Assembly: GCA_005784505.1 (NCBI GenBank)
Contig: VCAZ01000037.1
Span: 1,703,856 to 1,767,855 of the forward strand
Source of the DNA: Bagarius yarrelli
Lineage: Eukaryota; Chordata; Actinopteri; Siluriformes; Sisoridae
Length of the DNA stretch: 64,000 bases
Reading direction: 5' to 3'
Of this stretch, positions 11,280 through 23,999 are shown piece by piece. The stretch's first letter is position 1; every line of letters begins with the position of its first letter. A program made the translations under genes and the position numbers. The notes under the pieces were generated by a model. It ran no database searches. It saw only the letters and a list, made by a program, of their open reading frames with translations, and had not been told where the DNA came from.

Positions 11280-14200
11280 TCAGGTGTTCGCAACAGCAGG
11301 TTCCGTAAGGCGTTTCCAAGTCTGCTCGGGTGCAACTTGTGTCACAGTTTCTGTTGAGGTGGTTGGTGCAGAAACAGTGGTCTCTAAACCCACCAAAGAT
11401 GCGCTGAGGTCCCAGAGCTTGGCTGCCACTTCCTGGTCCAGAGCTTGAGGGGCAGGTTCCTTCTCCTTCATCACATCATAGTAACGACCGCTCACGTTCG
11501 CCAGCTCCTCAGCAACAGCCAGGTAGACGCTGGGCTGGGCGCCAAGTTCAGGTGACTTGATGAACAGGTAGAAGATTGGACCTGGAGTGAACATCAGGAA
11601 GTGGTGATTATGACTGTAACTTGTTCTCAACACGTTATCGAACCATAGTAACAATTCGATCACAGTAACTTGCAATAACAATTCTGTTATTCATTTTTCA
11701 CAATTTGTTTAGCCACAGTGACTTTTAATCTTTTGCAGTTATGTAATTACAGTGACAATGCAAGTTTTAATTATTTGCAGCATTTAACAATTTAAATATA
11801 TTCAATAAAAATATTCAGAAAAATATTCAGAAAATATTCATACAATTGTGTTGAATTTTTACGTATAACTTATGGATAAGATTTTAATAAGAAAATTATC
11901 TGTCTCAGGGAGCTTTTTCTTGTCACCGTCCTGTTTCGTTCGCATTTTTATGATTTCTTTGTCTGTGATCTTCTTCTTCTCCTTTTTACCATAGCGAATC
12001 ATCTACATCCCCTTCACTTACAGCCACTAACTTTATGTCCTCGTTTATCGCATCCATATACCTCCTCTTTGGTCTTTGCCTTCTGCCTGGTAGCTTCATT
12101 TCTAACATCCTCCTACCAATATATTCACTATCCCTCCTCTGTACAAAACACCTCAATCTGGCTTCCCTGACTTTCTTCCAAAAACATCTATCATGAGCCA
12201 CCCCCCTACAGAACTCGTTTCTAATCCTGTCCAACCTCGTCACTCACAAAGAAAACTTCTTTTGAATCCCTTTCATTCAAACACATGTACTCTGTCTTGC
12301 TACGACTGACTTTTATTCTTTTTTCCTCCAGAGTAAACCTCCACCTCCCCAGGTTTTCCTTCACCTGCTCCCTGCTCTCACTACAGATCACAATGTCATC
12401 TGCAAACATCATTGTCCAAGAAGATTCCTGTCTGACCTCGTCTGTCATCCGATCCATCACCACAGCAAACAAGAAGGGGCTCAGAGTTGATCCCTGATGC
12501 AGTCCCACCTCCACTTTTAACTCCTCTGTCTGACCTACTGCACACCTCACCACTGTCCTGCTCCTCTCATACATATCCTGCACCACCCTGACATACTTCT
12601 CTGCTATTCCTGACTTTCTCATACAATACCACAGCTCTTCTCTTGGTACCCTGTCATATGCTTTCTCCAGGTCTACAAAAACACAATGCAGCTCCCTATG
12701 ACCATCTCTGTACTTCTCCATCAGCATTCTCAGAACAAAGATTGCATCTGCAATATACTGCTGCTCAGAAAGAAAGAGCTATACAAATAAAATTGAATTG
12801 AATTAAAAACTATTTTACAGTACAATAACTCACCGTGAGAGGGTTCTATATTTAGGGTTAAATATTTCTAAATCATAATGTATTTGAGAAGCCTTTAAAT
12901 TTTAGCTGTAGACTTACTGAGGACAGTGCTGGAGAACCCGGACTGGTGCATGCCTGTGTGTCTACCCAGTGCCGTGGCGACGACTCCAGGGTGCACGGCA
13001 TATACTGTCACTCCAGTACCTATAACACACACACACATTATAGTTTTAACTAAAGCAAATAAGGGTTACCTGGTCCTGCTGCTACTTCCTGAAACAATCA
13101 CACACTCGTTTCATTATCACTGTCTCACACACCCACACACTGACCCTCGAGTCTGCGCGCGAGCTCCCGCGTGAACAGCACGACGGCAAGTTTGCTCTGA
13201 CAATACGCCTTCTTGGTGTCAAACTTCTTCCGGTCCCAGTTCAGGTCCTCAAAGTCAATCTCACCGACGACGTGCGCCAACGACGATAGGTTGATCACCC
13301 TGCTGGGGGCGGAGTCTCTCAGCTTATGCAGCAGCAGGTTAGTCAGGAGGAAGTGGCCTAGCACCAGACACCAAAATAACCCTTTAACCGGCTATTACTT
13401 TTCTTACTCATCTCAACCCTTGGATTCTGTTAAGGCTGCGTTCTCTTACCCAGATAGTTAACTCCAAACTGCATGTCAAATCCATCTTCAGTCTTCCCTG
13501 AAGGACACCTCATCACCGCAGCATTATTAATCAGGATGTCCACTTGCTTCTCGTCTAAACAAACACGTACATTAAAGTGTTCATAAACATCTCATTATTA
13601 GAAGCTGTTAATAGTTTACACGTAACATTGATCAAGTTTATAGTTATTAGGAGTCTTATGGACATGTGTGTGTGTATGCGTGTGTTTGTCCTACCCTGGA
13701 TGATCTTTTCAGCAAAGCGGCGTATGGATTTCACTGAAGCCAGGTCGATGTGTTTGGCGTAAACATGTGGGTTCAGGGTGGAACCCCGGATCTCCCGCGC
13801 TGCTTCCTCACACTTTGCCATGTCCCGACATCCCATAATAATTCTTCCTCCTGTGCAGAAACACAAAAGAAGATCTAAACTGTGTTTTTATTCCGTTTTC
13901 ACACACATTTTTTCCTCAAATCTGGACACAGGCTTAAAGTTTATTTCGATAAATGATGATGGTCGAATTTACTTAAAAGGTGAACAAAGTTTGTCCTAAC
14001 AACCAATCACTGATCAATACTGTGTCCAAACAACCAATCAGTGATCAATAGTGTCATAACAAACAAACCAACACAGTTTGTCCTAACCACCAATTAGTGA
14101 TCAATATCATTTGTCCTAAGAACCAATCACGATCAATACTGTGTGTCCCAACAACCAATCAGTGACCAATATTGTTTGTCCTAAGAACCAATTACGATCA

Positions 14201-14838
14201 ATACTGTGTGTCCTAACAGCCAATCAGTGATCAGTATTGTTTGTTCCTACCAACCAATTACTGATAAATATTGTTTGTTCAAAAAACACATCAGTGATCA
14301 ATACTGTTTGTCCTAACAACTAATCACTGATCAATACTGTGTGTCCTTATAACCAATCACTGATCAGTATTGGACCGAGCCGGTACCTCTCCTGGCCAGC
14401 TCTCGGGCCGTCTCCTTTCCGATCCCGGTGTTGGCCCCGGTTATAACCACTGTCTTTCCATGGATCTTGGCTTTACTTGGACAGGAACCTCCAGTTAAAT
14501 GGTTCCTGCAGAGGGACAGACGGTGAGAACTAAACTTTAATGGACCCCACATGGTTCCCTGTTCGGCACTGGGTTGGTTGTAATATTTCAGCCTTATTTA
14601 AAGTGATAATAAATAAACAGATGGTTAAATAATAAATAAATAAATAAATGGTTTATAACGCCATATATATAAGCGCCATAATTTGTCCCCTACACACTAA
14701 CCCTACACACTACACCTCGCATTGAATTGAGACTCGCCCAGGAATTACTAATAACCCGGCTTGTTTCACTTACTTTAGCAACACAGCGCAGCCAAAAACA
14801 GTCCCGAATACAGACGCAGGAAGAAGATATTTACTCAT
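11280..14838 (-). CDS. rdh13: Retinol dehydrogenase 13 (RDH13)
   Basis: RDH13 is a mitochondrial, inner-membrane-associated NADP(H)-dependent short-chain dehydrogenase acting on retinaldehyde. There are seven minus-strand exons: 14774-14838, 14387-14505, 13695-13850, 13450-13554, 13145-13357, 12918-13019 and 11280-11581. They total 1062 nt, 353 aa, slightly longer than human (331) because of an extended T/V/P-rich C-terminus. An N-terminal hydrophobic segment (residues about 4-21) is followed by the cofactor motif TGANTGIG (about 44), INNAA (about 122), INLSS (about 171) and the catalytic YCQSK (Tyr about 201, Lys about 205). The start MSKYLLP closely matches the human N-terminus. Intron 6 carries a LINE fragment in the same strand sense and intron 2 a minisatellite. 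RDH11/12 paralogues are less likely given the N-terminus and the GQSE-free C-terminal region matching RDH13. Confidence 0.95.
11985..12727 (-). mobile_element. Non-LTR retrotransposon reverse transcriptase fragment
   Basis: The minus strand encodes part of a reverse transcriptase with VDLEKAYDRV (palm), LHQGSTLSPFLF and FADDIVI (the catalytic YADD-like block, here FADD). This is followed out of frame by a C-terminal block with CFVQRRDSEYIGRRML. It looks 5'-truncated and internally deleted between the two parts (around 12220-12245). The motifs fit an RTE-like LINE, from memory. It lies in RDH13 intron 6 in the sense orientation and is inactive. Confidence 0.85.
13990..14375. repeat. About 30-bp tandem array in RDH13 intron 2
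   Basis: About a dozen diverged copies of 'tgtcctaacaaccaatcact' followed by 'gatcaatactg'. Spacing varies from about 28 to 33 bp. Each unit contains a CCAAT-like core and a TGATCA-like palindrome. The last copy ends just before the exon 2 donor (exon 2 ends at 14387). Confidence 0.85.
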
Positions 14839-15340
14839 TGTGTTCGGTTTCGGATTAACTAAATAAAATAAACTAATTATGTATTAACACATTTTAGCTA
14901 ACAACATTAGCAAGGTGAATTTCACGCCGCCGTGGACCTTCAAGCGTCGATAGTTTTTTTTCCTACCCGTATTCCAGGGAGTCCCGCCTCAGCGTTTCTA
15001 ATTGGATAACGATGTCCAAGATTTACGTGGAAGTTAAAAAATTAACCAATCACAGAGCGAGAGGACGGAGTTTTCAAAAACGAGTAGGACATATCCAACA
15101 GCGCAATGCAACGCAAGAAACGCCCCCTATTGGTGGAACTATAAAACACTGTAATGCGCGTTGGAGTCCAATTAAAATCTAATTATTAGGTTTTTTTCAA
15201 TGGTCAGTTTCTTTCTCTTTGTTTTAATAAAAAGGAAATAATAATGGTATAAAGTAAGCATAATTACTCAAAAATAAAATAAAACAATTGTTAGATCTAC
15301 AAAACACACCCAAATACTTAAAAGCAACTTGACAAAAATA
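14839..15340. other. RDH13 upstream / C7orf50 downstream region
   Basis: No gene is seen. The first 250 bp carry CpGs and ETS-like and CCAAT-like words and probably form the RDH13 promoter. The rest is AT-rich. The C7orf50 polyadenylation signal (AATAAA on the minus strand) is at 15356-15361. Confidence 0.5.
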
Positions 15341-15492
15341 TCAAAAGCCAATATGTTTATTAAAAAAACAACAACATTATAATCATTGTATTTACATCAG
15401 TCCACAGACTCAGTGTGGACAAAGGTCAACATAAAGACAACCAACAAAAAAAACCCCTCGATAAGATGTTTCAGTCCTTTTTTTCTGTATCC

Positions 15493-18400
15493 TCAGGAAA
15501 GAATCTGAGTGACCTCTCTGGCCCTTTCTGTCTTCTTCTGTGCTTCTGCTGCCCCGCCCTCTTCTGCTTCTGGACCCGCCCCAAATCGGACCAAAGCCTC
15601 TGCTTTCTGTGCTGTGATCTCTCGAGCCACGCCTTGCAGTCCTTCCAGATAAGACAAGAGAACTGAGAAATGAGTGTCCGGCACCTGAAACGCAGAATAA
15701 AAAGTGGTGAGACAGTTAAAAGGCGGGACATTGTAGGAGGCGTGGCTTATAAATGTCAGGTGGGCATCGGTTTCAGCAAACATTTTTGTGTCATTTAAGA
15801 GGGACGTGTTCATTTTAGTAAAGAAAGCGTGGTTTTGGTGGCAATTTCAGCAAAAGGGGCATGGCCTGTGCCTGTCAATCATAGTAAAGGGGTGTGGCTT
15901 CTGTATGTTCATCTTAGTAAAGGAGGTGTGGCATCAATACAATGTTATCTGTTAAAGGAGGTGTGGCCTCTAACACCAGAAACAGTCAAGTGGGCGTGGC
16001 TGGTGTGCATCTGTTCCTTTTGAAGGACGTCTGGGCATCGAGGTTATGAGTTTCTGGAGTTTTGGTGTTGGAATTTGGTCCCATTCTTGCCTGATGCAGG
16101 TTTCCAGCTGCTGAAGTTGGTGGTATTTGATCTGGACAAAGTTTAATTTAGCACCCGGACTCTTCGACTTTGAAGTCACGCTGTTGTTATAGCTGCGGTA
16201 TAGCTGTTATAGTATGTGGTTTTCATAGGTTTCCCTGCTGAAATAGACAAGGTCTTCACTGAAATAGACGTCGTCTGAAGGACAGCATATACCTTTCAGC
16301 TTTTTATACTGTCTTTCCAAAACATGCAGTCTGTCCAAACCGTATGCACTTATAAACCCCATACCATCAGAGACGCTGGATTCAGAACTGAACACTGAAG
16401 ACACACTGGAAGATCTCACTTCTCTTTAGCCTGGAGGACACGGCGTCCATGATTTTCAACTAGAATGTCAAATTTGGACTCGTCTAACCATTGAAGACTT
16501 TTCAGTCCATTTTAAATGAGTTTTGAGCCACAGGACACGACCACACTACTGGACCATGTTCCTGTGCCTAATAAATAATGTCAATCACAGAATCATGATG
16601 ATGAGTGATGCAGTGTCGTCTGAGGGCCCGAAGACCACAGGCATCCAATAAAGTCTTCGTCCTTGTCCCTTACACACAGAGATTTCTCCACTTTCTCTAA
16701 AGCGTTTGATGATGTTATGTATTGTAAGATTTGCAAGCTGACATTGAGGAACGTTGTTTTTAAAATAGTCCACAATCTTTTTGCGCACTCTTTCACAGAT
16801 TGGAGAGTCTCTGTCCATCTTTACCTCTGAGAAACTCTCATCACTCATTTTATCAGAAACACATCACTTCTACAGCTAATCATGTAACAGACCTGATGTC
16901 AATCAACTTGGTTAGTTGCTAAATGCTAAATTTATTACTTTTTCAGCCCTTTTGTTTCCCCTGTGGAAACTTTTTTCAAGACCTGTAGCAGGCTTTAAAT
17001 TTAAAATGAGCTCATTTAGTGAATAAAACTGTAAAATTTCTCAGTTTAAACATTTGGTACGTTATGTTATCTATGTTCGATGCATTTGATTCGGGTTGCA
17101 GTATAGAGCTCTGGTTTTCTGTAAAGTGTCGTACCTTCTCGCTGTCGTACATGTGCTGCAGGAGCCACACCTGCCTCGTCTTCTGGAACTTCCACTCATC
17201 TCTTTTTTCAGACCAGCTAGGCACACAAATGATATCGAATGAGAAATTTTACTGTGTGTTTGAGGACACAGTGTGTTTGTTTCGTTTGTGTTTCTCACCA
17301 TGTCAGGTACTCCAGAGCCTGCGTCTGCGCAATGCTGCTTTTGCTGTCATCTTTCTCGGACACGGCCAGTTCCTTCTGCTTCTTCTTCTCCTCCTTTTTT
17401 CGAATCTTCTTCAGCTTCCTCTCGAGCACTCGTCGTTCCTCAGGGCTCAGCTCCTCCTCCTCTTCGTTTTCAAGGCCTTCCTCTTCTTCTATTTCGTCCT
17501 TCTCAGTTATTACAGGCTGCTTAAAATGAGACAGACAGGGGCATTTGTCCACATGGAAAAGAACGTCAGTGATCTATTTTTTTTAATGAAATGGATTTAT
17601 AATTATATATTATGGCAGTCCAAAAAAAGTCTGCAAATGTTTTTTTGTGATTGACACCTTGTGTTTGTCTTTTTTTCTCTTCTTGTCATCCAGCTCTTCA
17701 TTTGTGCAGCTTTTCATAAGATCAGTCGACTCTGCAATGCCCGAATGCACGTTTTTCTCCTTTTTTACCTTTTTCTTCTTCTTCTTTTTAACCTCATGCA
17801 CTGCCTCACAAGCCTTGGAATAAGTAACAAATGCAAAGGCAAATCATACAATTAAGGAAGTGTTAATCACGGACATTTGTGTGGACCATGAGACATCTGA
17901 GCTCTTTGACCAAAGGAATGAAAAGTATACACACTTTAGTGCCATTTAGTTCATCGTTTGCACATCCTCCAGTTGTGTCAACATGCTCCATATCATCTTT
18001 CTTCTTTTTCTTCTTCGTTACCTCGCTGATAGACACACACTCAACAGAGTTCTTGAAACGACCACAAAAACAGCGCTTCAAATCATCCGACACGAAACAA
18101 TTTATACATTATAGAAGAAAAGCCGCCATTTTGAATTTCTCTAGCATTGATACAGAGCTTTGACTTTTATTTTCTATTGCTGTACAATGTAATGATTTAT
18201 ATTCCCTCTATTCGTGTTCCAGGTTTATGTCTGGTTTCCTGTAAACGCTACATGTCATGACTTTGCAGGGAGTTTTCATTCGCTACTGGTGCCTCTAATT
18301 TATTTCCTTAAGCATCAACATCAAGGTCTTCTTTAAAGCTGCTTTGCATCATGTACATGTCTTATGTAGTATGTAAATAAATATCCATGGGTTTATGAAC

Positions 18401-19138
18401 AATTTCTTCATTTGGAACAAATCGTGAGATTAGGAACAACGCCTTGTCTCAGAAAGCGATTGGTTCATTTTGTATTGATGGTTCATGCTCAACAACCTAC
18501 AGGTTCTTTAAAAGAATCATGATTAGTTCATCTCCAGTTTTCAGGCCGTTCATTCTTGTGTCACATGATTAAAAGATTCTGATTAAAAGATTTCTATTCC
18601 ACTGAAATGAACGTGAAAATATTTGTGTATTTTAAGTCAGTGAAATAAGCCGAACCTACCATCACTATTCACAGGTCATATCAAGTGATATGCAGGTAAA
18701 AATATTGCAATATGTTACACGGTTTATTAAGCGATTATATATGATTTTATTATCTTTTGTATATTTCAACAACCTCAAACCTGTCTGTGCTATACTGGAC
18801 TCAGTGGTGTTTGACATTTAAGTCATGCAAATATTGCGCATGGCTTTGTGGTGTTAAGCGCTGATTCAGGCTAGTGGCGTTATTCAGTAAGGAAGCGACG
18901 GTAGTAAAGAAGATTCTGCACAATAACCGACGCTGTGAGGCATCTTTTACATGGCAGACGTCCTTATCCAGAGCGACATACATTTATCTCTTTTATAAAA
19001 CCAAGCAATTAGGGGTTAAGGGCCCTGATTTACCAGGTAGCAGTCCAACACCTTAATCACTGAACTACCACATCTTTTATTAACGAAAGAAGTACACACA
19101 CACACCTCAGATTCCAACTCTGTCTTCTTCCTTTTCAT
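15493..19138 (-). CDS. c7orf50: C7orf50 homologue (nucleolar-type basic protein)
   Basis: Matches human C7orf50, a small uncharacterised basic protein. Coding exons: 19106-19138 (within 19106-19168), 17935-18021, 17658-17813, 17299-17516, 17135-17216 and 15493-15684. The conserved core is ELSPEERRVLERKLKKIRKKEEKK, then WKFQKTRQVWLLQHMYDSEK and FSVLLSYLEGLQGVAREITA, all close to human. With a start at the internal Met (19138, A at -3) the protein is 255 aa; human is 194. The excess is two Lys-rich exons that look like duplicates of each other. Start choice: a strong donor (gtaagtata) at 19807 would leave the first exon non-coding, with a 38-codon upstream ORF from 19936. Using weaker donors at 19891 or 19828 instead gives an in-frame start at 19936 (280 or 301 aa). 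AATAAA (minus) lies at 15356-15361. Confidence 0.88.
15735..15990. repeat. Degenerate array of GTGTGGC/GCGTGGC units
   Basis: Five or so imperfect units such as 'gtaaaggggtgtggcttctg' and 'gttaaaggaggtgtggcctc', spaced about 35-45 bp. Unit length and wording match the array at 2700-3172; isolated units also occur at 43455-43515. It lies in the last intron of C7orf50. Confidence 0.7.
16000..16990 (-). mobile_element. Decayed Tc1/mariner transposon
   Basis: The minus strand carries scattered blocks of a Tc1-like transposase. There is an N-terminal helix-turn-helix with TIHNIIKRFRESGEISV at about 16660-16740, and a C-terminal block QLETCIRQEWDQIPTPKLQK at about 16050-16110. Between them are frameshifts and stops, so it is non-functional. 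It sits inside the last intron of C7orf50, in the host gene's orientation. Confidence 0.85.
18945..19080 (-). repeat. SINE copy (family A)
   Basis: The plus strand reads 'gcagacgtccttatccagag', 'cgacatacatttatctcttt', 'caattaggggttaagggccc' and 'cagtccaacaccttaatcac', the reverse complement of the family A consensus. It lies in an intron of C7orf50. Confidence 0.85.
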
Positions 19139-19307
19139 TCTCTTTCCGTCCTTGAGATCCACAGCTGGCTGCAACAAACGGTGTGTTTATTTTAGTCAAA
19201 TAATTTTGATTAAACACACACACACAAAATACCCAGTTACATACACAACCTAGAAATACAACCTTCAGAACCTATAATTCAGAACCTTTTCTGTATTATG
19301 ACAATCG

Positions 19308-19356
<49 letters not shown>

Positions 19357-19559
19357 ATTTGTCCTTAGTTCTGTGGTGTTGGTTTTTGTTTTTTTGTTTT
19401 ATCAGTGTTACAGTCAGATTTGTAGCTATTGAATCGACACCATGACATACTGTTCATTTTTAAACTCAGATTTTAAAAGGAAAAACCTTAAGAAAGCTTT
19501 TACGATGTGTGTGTGCAAAATTGAGATAACAGTTGTGCAAAATAGATTAACATCACTTG

Positions 19560-19680
19560 TAAAAAGAGAGAGAAAAAAAGATTACAAACAAACTTTGTGT
19601 AGCGGTGTACCACAGGGCTGTCCTCTGAGCCCGATTTGGCATATTTTTTTTAATTCTCACAATTTAACTTATAACCCTCA
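19560..19680 (+). mobile_element. Tiny reverse-transcriptase remnant
   Basis: Translation shows SGVPQGCPLSPIWHIFF, matching the GVPQGSPLSP palm motif of non-LTR reverse transcriptases. The flanking frame lacks other recognisable blocks, so it is an old fragment, antisense to C7orf50 in its first intron. Confidence 0.55.
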
Positions 19681-19807
19681 AACATGTTTATACAAGAAAA
19701 AGTTTCAGGTTTTGTCTTTCTCTTCACAAATTTGTTGCCAACTAATAAGAAAAGTAACTTTAATAATTAAGGCTGATATTAATTTACCCGGAAAAGGATA
19801 TACTTAC

Positions 19808-20187
19808 GAAGCTTTATGTTTACAATACCGAGCTCGTGCTTCTCTCAGGCGGCAGCGTGTACATGCCACTTCCGGACGTTTCTACGGTTACACACAGACT
19901 CGGATTCTGATTGGATTCTGCCTTTGACTTCCGCATCGTCTGTGATATCTGTCTTTTTTTTTATAAAAAAAAAAAAACAACGTTTATTTTCGTCGCAGCA
20001 AACGTGTTTTTTAAAATAGAAATCTTCTATTTTTTTTTAAAAAAAAACTAGAAATCTGTGTAAATGTTATTTTTATAATTATGAAAGGTGGAACGCTAAA
20101 AATGACAGTTTCTCTTCGGACGTATTTCGGAGTGGCACACCATGTGTTATATGACCGGACACTTGCTCAATGTGAGAAGACGCGATC
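19808..20187. promoter_or_regulatory. Shared C7orf50/UQCC4 bidirectional promoter
   Basis: The two genes are head-to-head, with only about 250 bp between the upstream ATG of C7orf50 (19936) and the UQCC4 start (20188). The region contains ETS-type CCGGAAGT at about 19867-19875 (minus), a second CTTCCG at about 19928-19933 and CpGs in AT-rich surroundings. A divergent ETS-driven promoter is the simplest reading. Positions of transcription starts are unknown. Confidence 0.6.
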
Positions 20188-21362
20188 ATGTCCGCAGCAG
20201 GACGGGGTGCGTTTACTAATTTACTGCGTTGCTCTTTAAATCCTGGACAGTGCAGCCGGGGCATCTTAAGGTGAGTTAGCAATCTATCTATCTATATCTA
20301 TTTACAGTATCTACCTATTTACTCTATCTATTACCTACATGTACAACCTAAATTCTAATATTTGTGCCCTTAAATTGTATTCATTTATTCCAACAGTTTA
20401 TTCTCTTCATTTCGTAGTGTTTCTCTTGCTGCACTGTTTCCAGTACGTGTATGTGTATGTTAGATTTTTTTCTATCCAATCAGATTTCAGTTTCTATGTG
20501 TTGCCATGTTAATCTAATCTGCCCTTCCGAATCAATGGCAGATTGCTAATTGGTTAATATTATTATTATTTTCTAATATTATTTCTTTAACCAATCAGAT
20601 TTTTAAACCCGCCTCCCGAGGGTCGCACAATGACCCCCCGTATTTCTCTTTCCTCTGATTGGTTAAGCAGAGTAAATTCTTACAGCCCAGCGCAGACTAG
20701 TAAAACTCATCCGTACAGATATTAGACTTTTTACACCCACAATGATCTATCTATTCATCTATCTAAAGTATCTATATATCTATCTAAAGTATCTACATAT
20801 AGTATCTCTATCTGTCCATCTATCTACAGTATCTATCGCTGTAAATGGTAATAGTATATCATATATAAGTTTTTAAAATATCTCTAAATAATGTTAATAA
20901 AAGAACCCCTAAAGACATTTCTGCTTAACTATTTTCTTCACTGACTCCTAATATACTGCATATAAAATCTATAATATGTTGGGGGTTTTTTCGCCCGTCA
21001 GATCGTTGTCTCTCACGTCACATTTCAATGCCAAGCCTAGTGGATCTCCAGGCTCCAGCGATGGTGAGGAGAGCCCCCCTCAACCTATCAAGTTTTCCAC
21101 AAGTAAAGCCAGCCACCGGACGTGGAGAGTGGAGCGCTCGATGGGCAGCAGGTTCCAGCGGCCGTGGTGGCAGGTTCTGCCTCTCAGCGTGCTCACAGTC
21201 GGCTTCCTGCTGTGGTGCGTCTTCCGCCAGGAGTCTGATGTCGACCGCAGTCTGGAGAAACAGCTGTTCGAACATTTACCAGGTTTACTGAGTAACATCG
21301 AGGAGAGCGATGTGGAGGAGGAACTCAAAAAAGAACCTGATGGTGATTCGAAAGGAAACTGA
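20188..21362 (+). CDS. uqcc4: UQCC4 / CCSMST1, complex III assembly factor
   Basis: UQCC4 (CCSMST1) is a small mitochondrial inner-membrane protein needed for cytochrome bc1 (complex III) assembly. Two exons, 20188-20270 and 21002-21362, joined by a GT-AG intron, total 444 nt, 147 aa. The N-terminus is Arg-rich without acidic residues, as in a mitochondrial presequence. The conserved block PIKFSTSKASHRTW, then RPWWQVLPLS, leads into a single transmembrane segment (about residues 86-102) and an acidic C-terminal tail. These match the human order. The intron holds degenerate (TCTA)n. Divergent from C7orf50 with a probable shared promoter. Confidence 0.92.
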
Positions 21363-22386
21363 TCATTTTTTTTGTTGGTTTTTTTTTTTTTTTTTAAATA
21401 TACAATGTCATCGATGCAACATTTTGGTTACAAGATTGTAGAAAAATAATTACAGGTCCTGATGAGTGAGAAACACCAGTCACTCAGCCGAGACTGAGGT
21501 AACTAAAGGTAATGGAACCTCTGTAAGAAACTACAGGTCTTCATCATGATCCAGTAGAGACTGTAGGAAATGTCAGCGTGTGTAGCAAAAGACAAACTGA
21601 TCCCAGACGAACAACTTTTACGTTGAGTCGTGTCACAGCATCAGACGCAGAACAGAGGCGGTGCCTCGTGTGTAGGTTAAAAATTATTCAGATAAAAAGG
21701 ATCACTAATATAGTGTTTTGTGTGTGTGGAAAAAGTACTCTCCAAAATGGCTAAAGAAGGACAGTGCGGTGGGTTAGTAAATGATTCTTCTCTCATGGAA
21801 TGAATAGTGTCTCTGAAATACAATGATTAAGCTGTAATTGGTTAAACTGTAAAAGGGTGTTAACTTTAATTCACATCTCCGTGGTGTGAACGTGTCCCCG
21901 GTGAGGAACTCCACGAGGTTAAGTAAAGAATCTTTTGGAAACATTTCTGCTGTTTTTCTTTAACACTGGTGCAACTGTGTAATTTATAAAATGCCAATTA
22001 AAAGTTAAACATGCGTTCGTTCTAACGTTTCGGGCGCCATCTAGCGGCCAGTGTGGAAACGCAGATTTTATATGAAAATGGCGCCCGTGACGCCAGCGAG
22101 TGACGTCACGCTGAAACTTCCGTGCCTTAAAAAAAAAAAAAACAACACAACACCAACTTGGTTCAAGTTCAACGCTAATGTTTTCACAGCCAAAAATTAA
22201 AGAATCCCCTCCCAATTAAGAAATTTCCATAAAACTTCTCAACAACTCTTTCAAGCTGACATGGTGTGTTTGGCACCGCCACATTTTTCACTGCATGGAA
22301 TCACAGCACTAATGAATCTCATACCATAACATTAGTCCTTTATCTTCATTTGCAAACATGAACACACAAAATGAGGTAGTGGAAAG
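21363..22386. other. UQCC4-H3.3 convergent intergenic region
   Basis: 3' untranslated sequence of UQCC4 probably extends into this stretch; no clear AATAAA was identified. No coding exon is seen. It contains a CTCF-like core (22035-22047) and a perfect CRE (22101-22108) 54 bp apart, reported as a finding. Confidence 0.5.
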
Positions 22387-22774
22387 TTTATTTACAACCA
22401 GATGGCCACAATGAAGGGAGAAAAATAAAAAAATCATGAGGGGAAAAAAACAAAAAAAACCCCAAAATCCTATTAAAACTCACCATGGAGCATGCAGACT
22501 AGAGTGCACAGGTAGAGGTATACCAAAAAGTCTAAAATACAAACTTGAAAACCCTGAGAGGAGCTCCCGGAATGTTCTGACACCACCCCCTACTGCCACA
22601 CCCAAGAACCACACAACAACCCCTCCCCTACCATCACTACTCAAAAAAAAAAAATTACATTAAAAAAAAGGGAGGAAAAAAAAAAGAAAAGAAAAAAGAA
22701 AATTAAGCTGAAACCCATAACAAGCACAGTCGCCCCCCCCCCAAGGTTAAAAATACAGACACACAACAGGCTGC

Positions 22775-23998
<1,224 letters not shown>

Positions 23999-23999
23999 T

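Noticed and set aside
13990..14375. Regulatory array specific to RDH13
   Set aside because: No evidence beyond CCAAT-like words; kept only as a low-interest observation because unit spacing is irregular.
21919..22215. 98-codon minus-strand frame
   Set aside because: Crosses the CRE/CTCF-like region and a poly-T run, with no family resemblance and no acceptor or donor linking it to H3.3.
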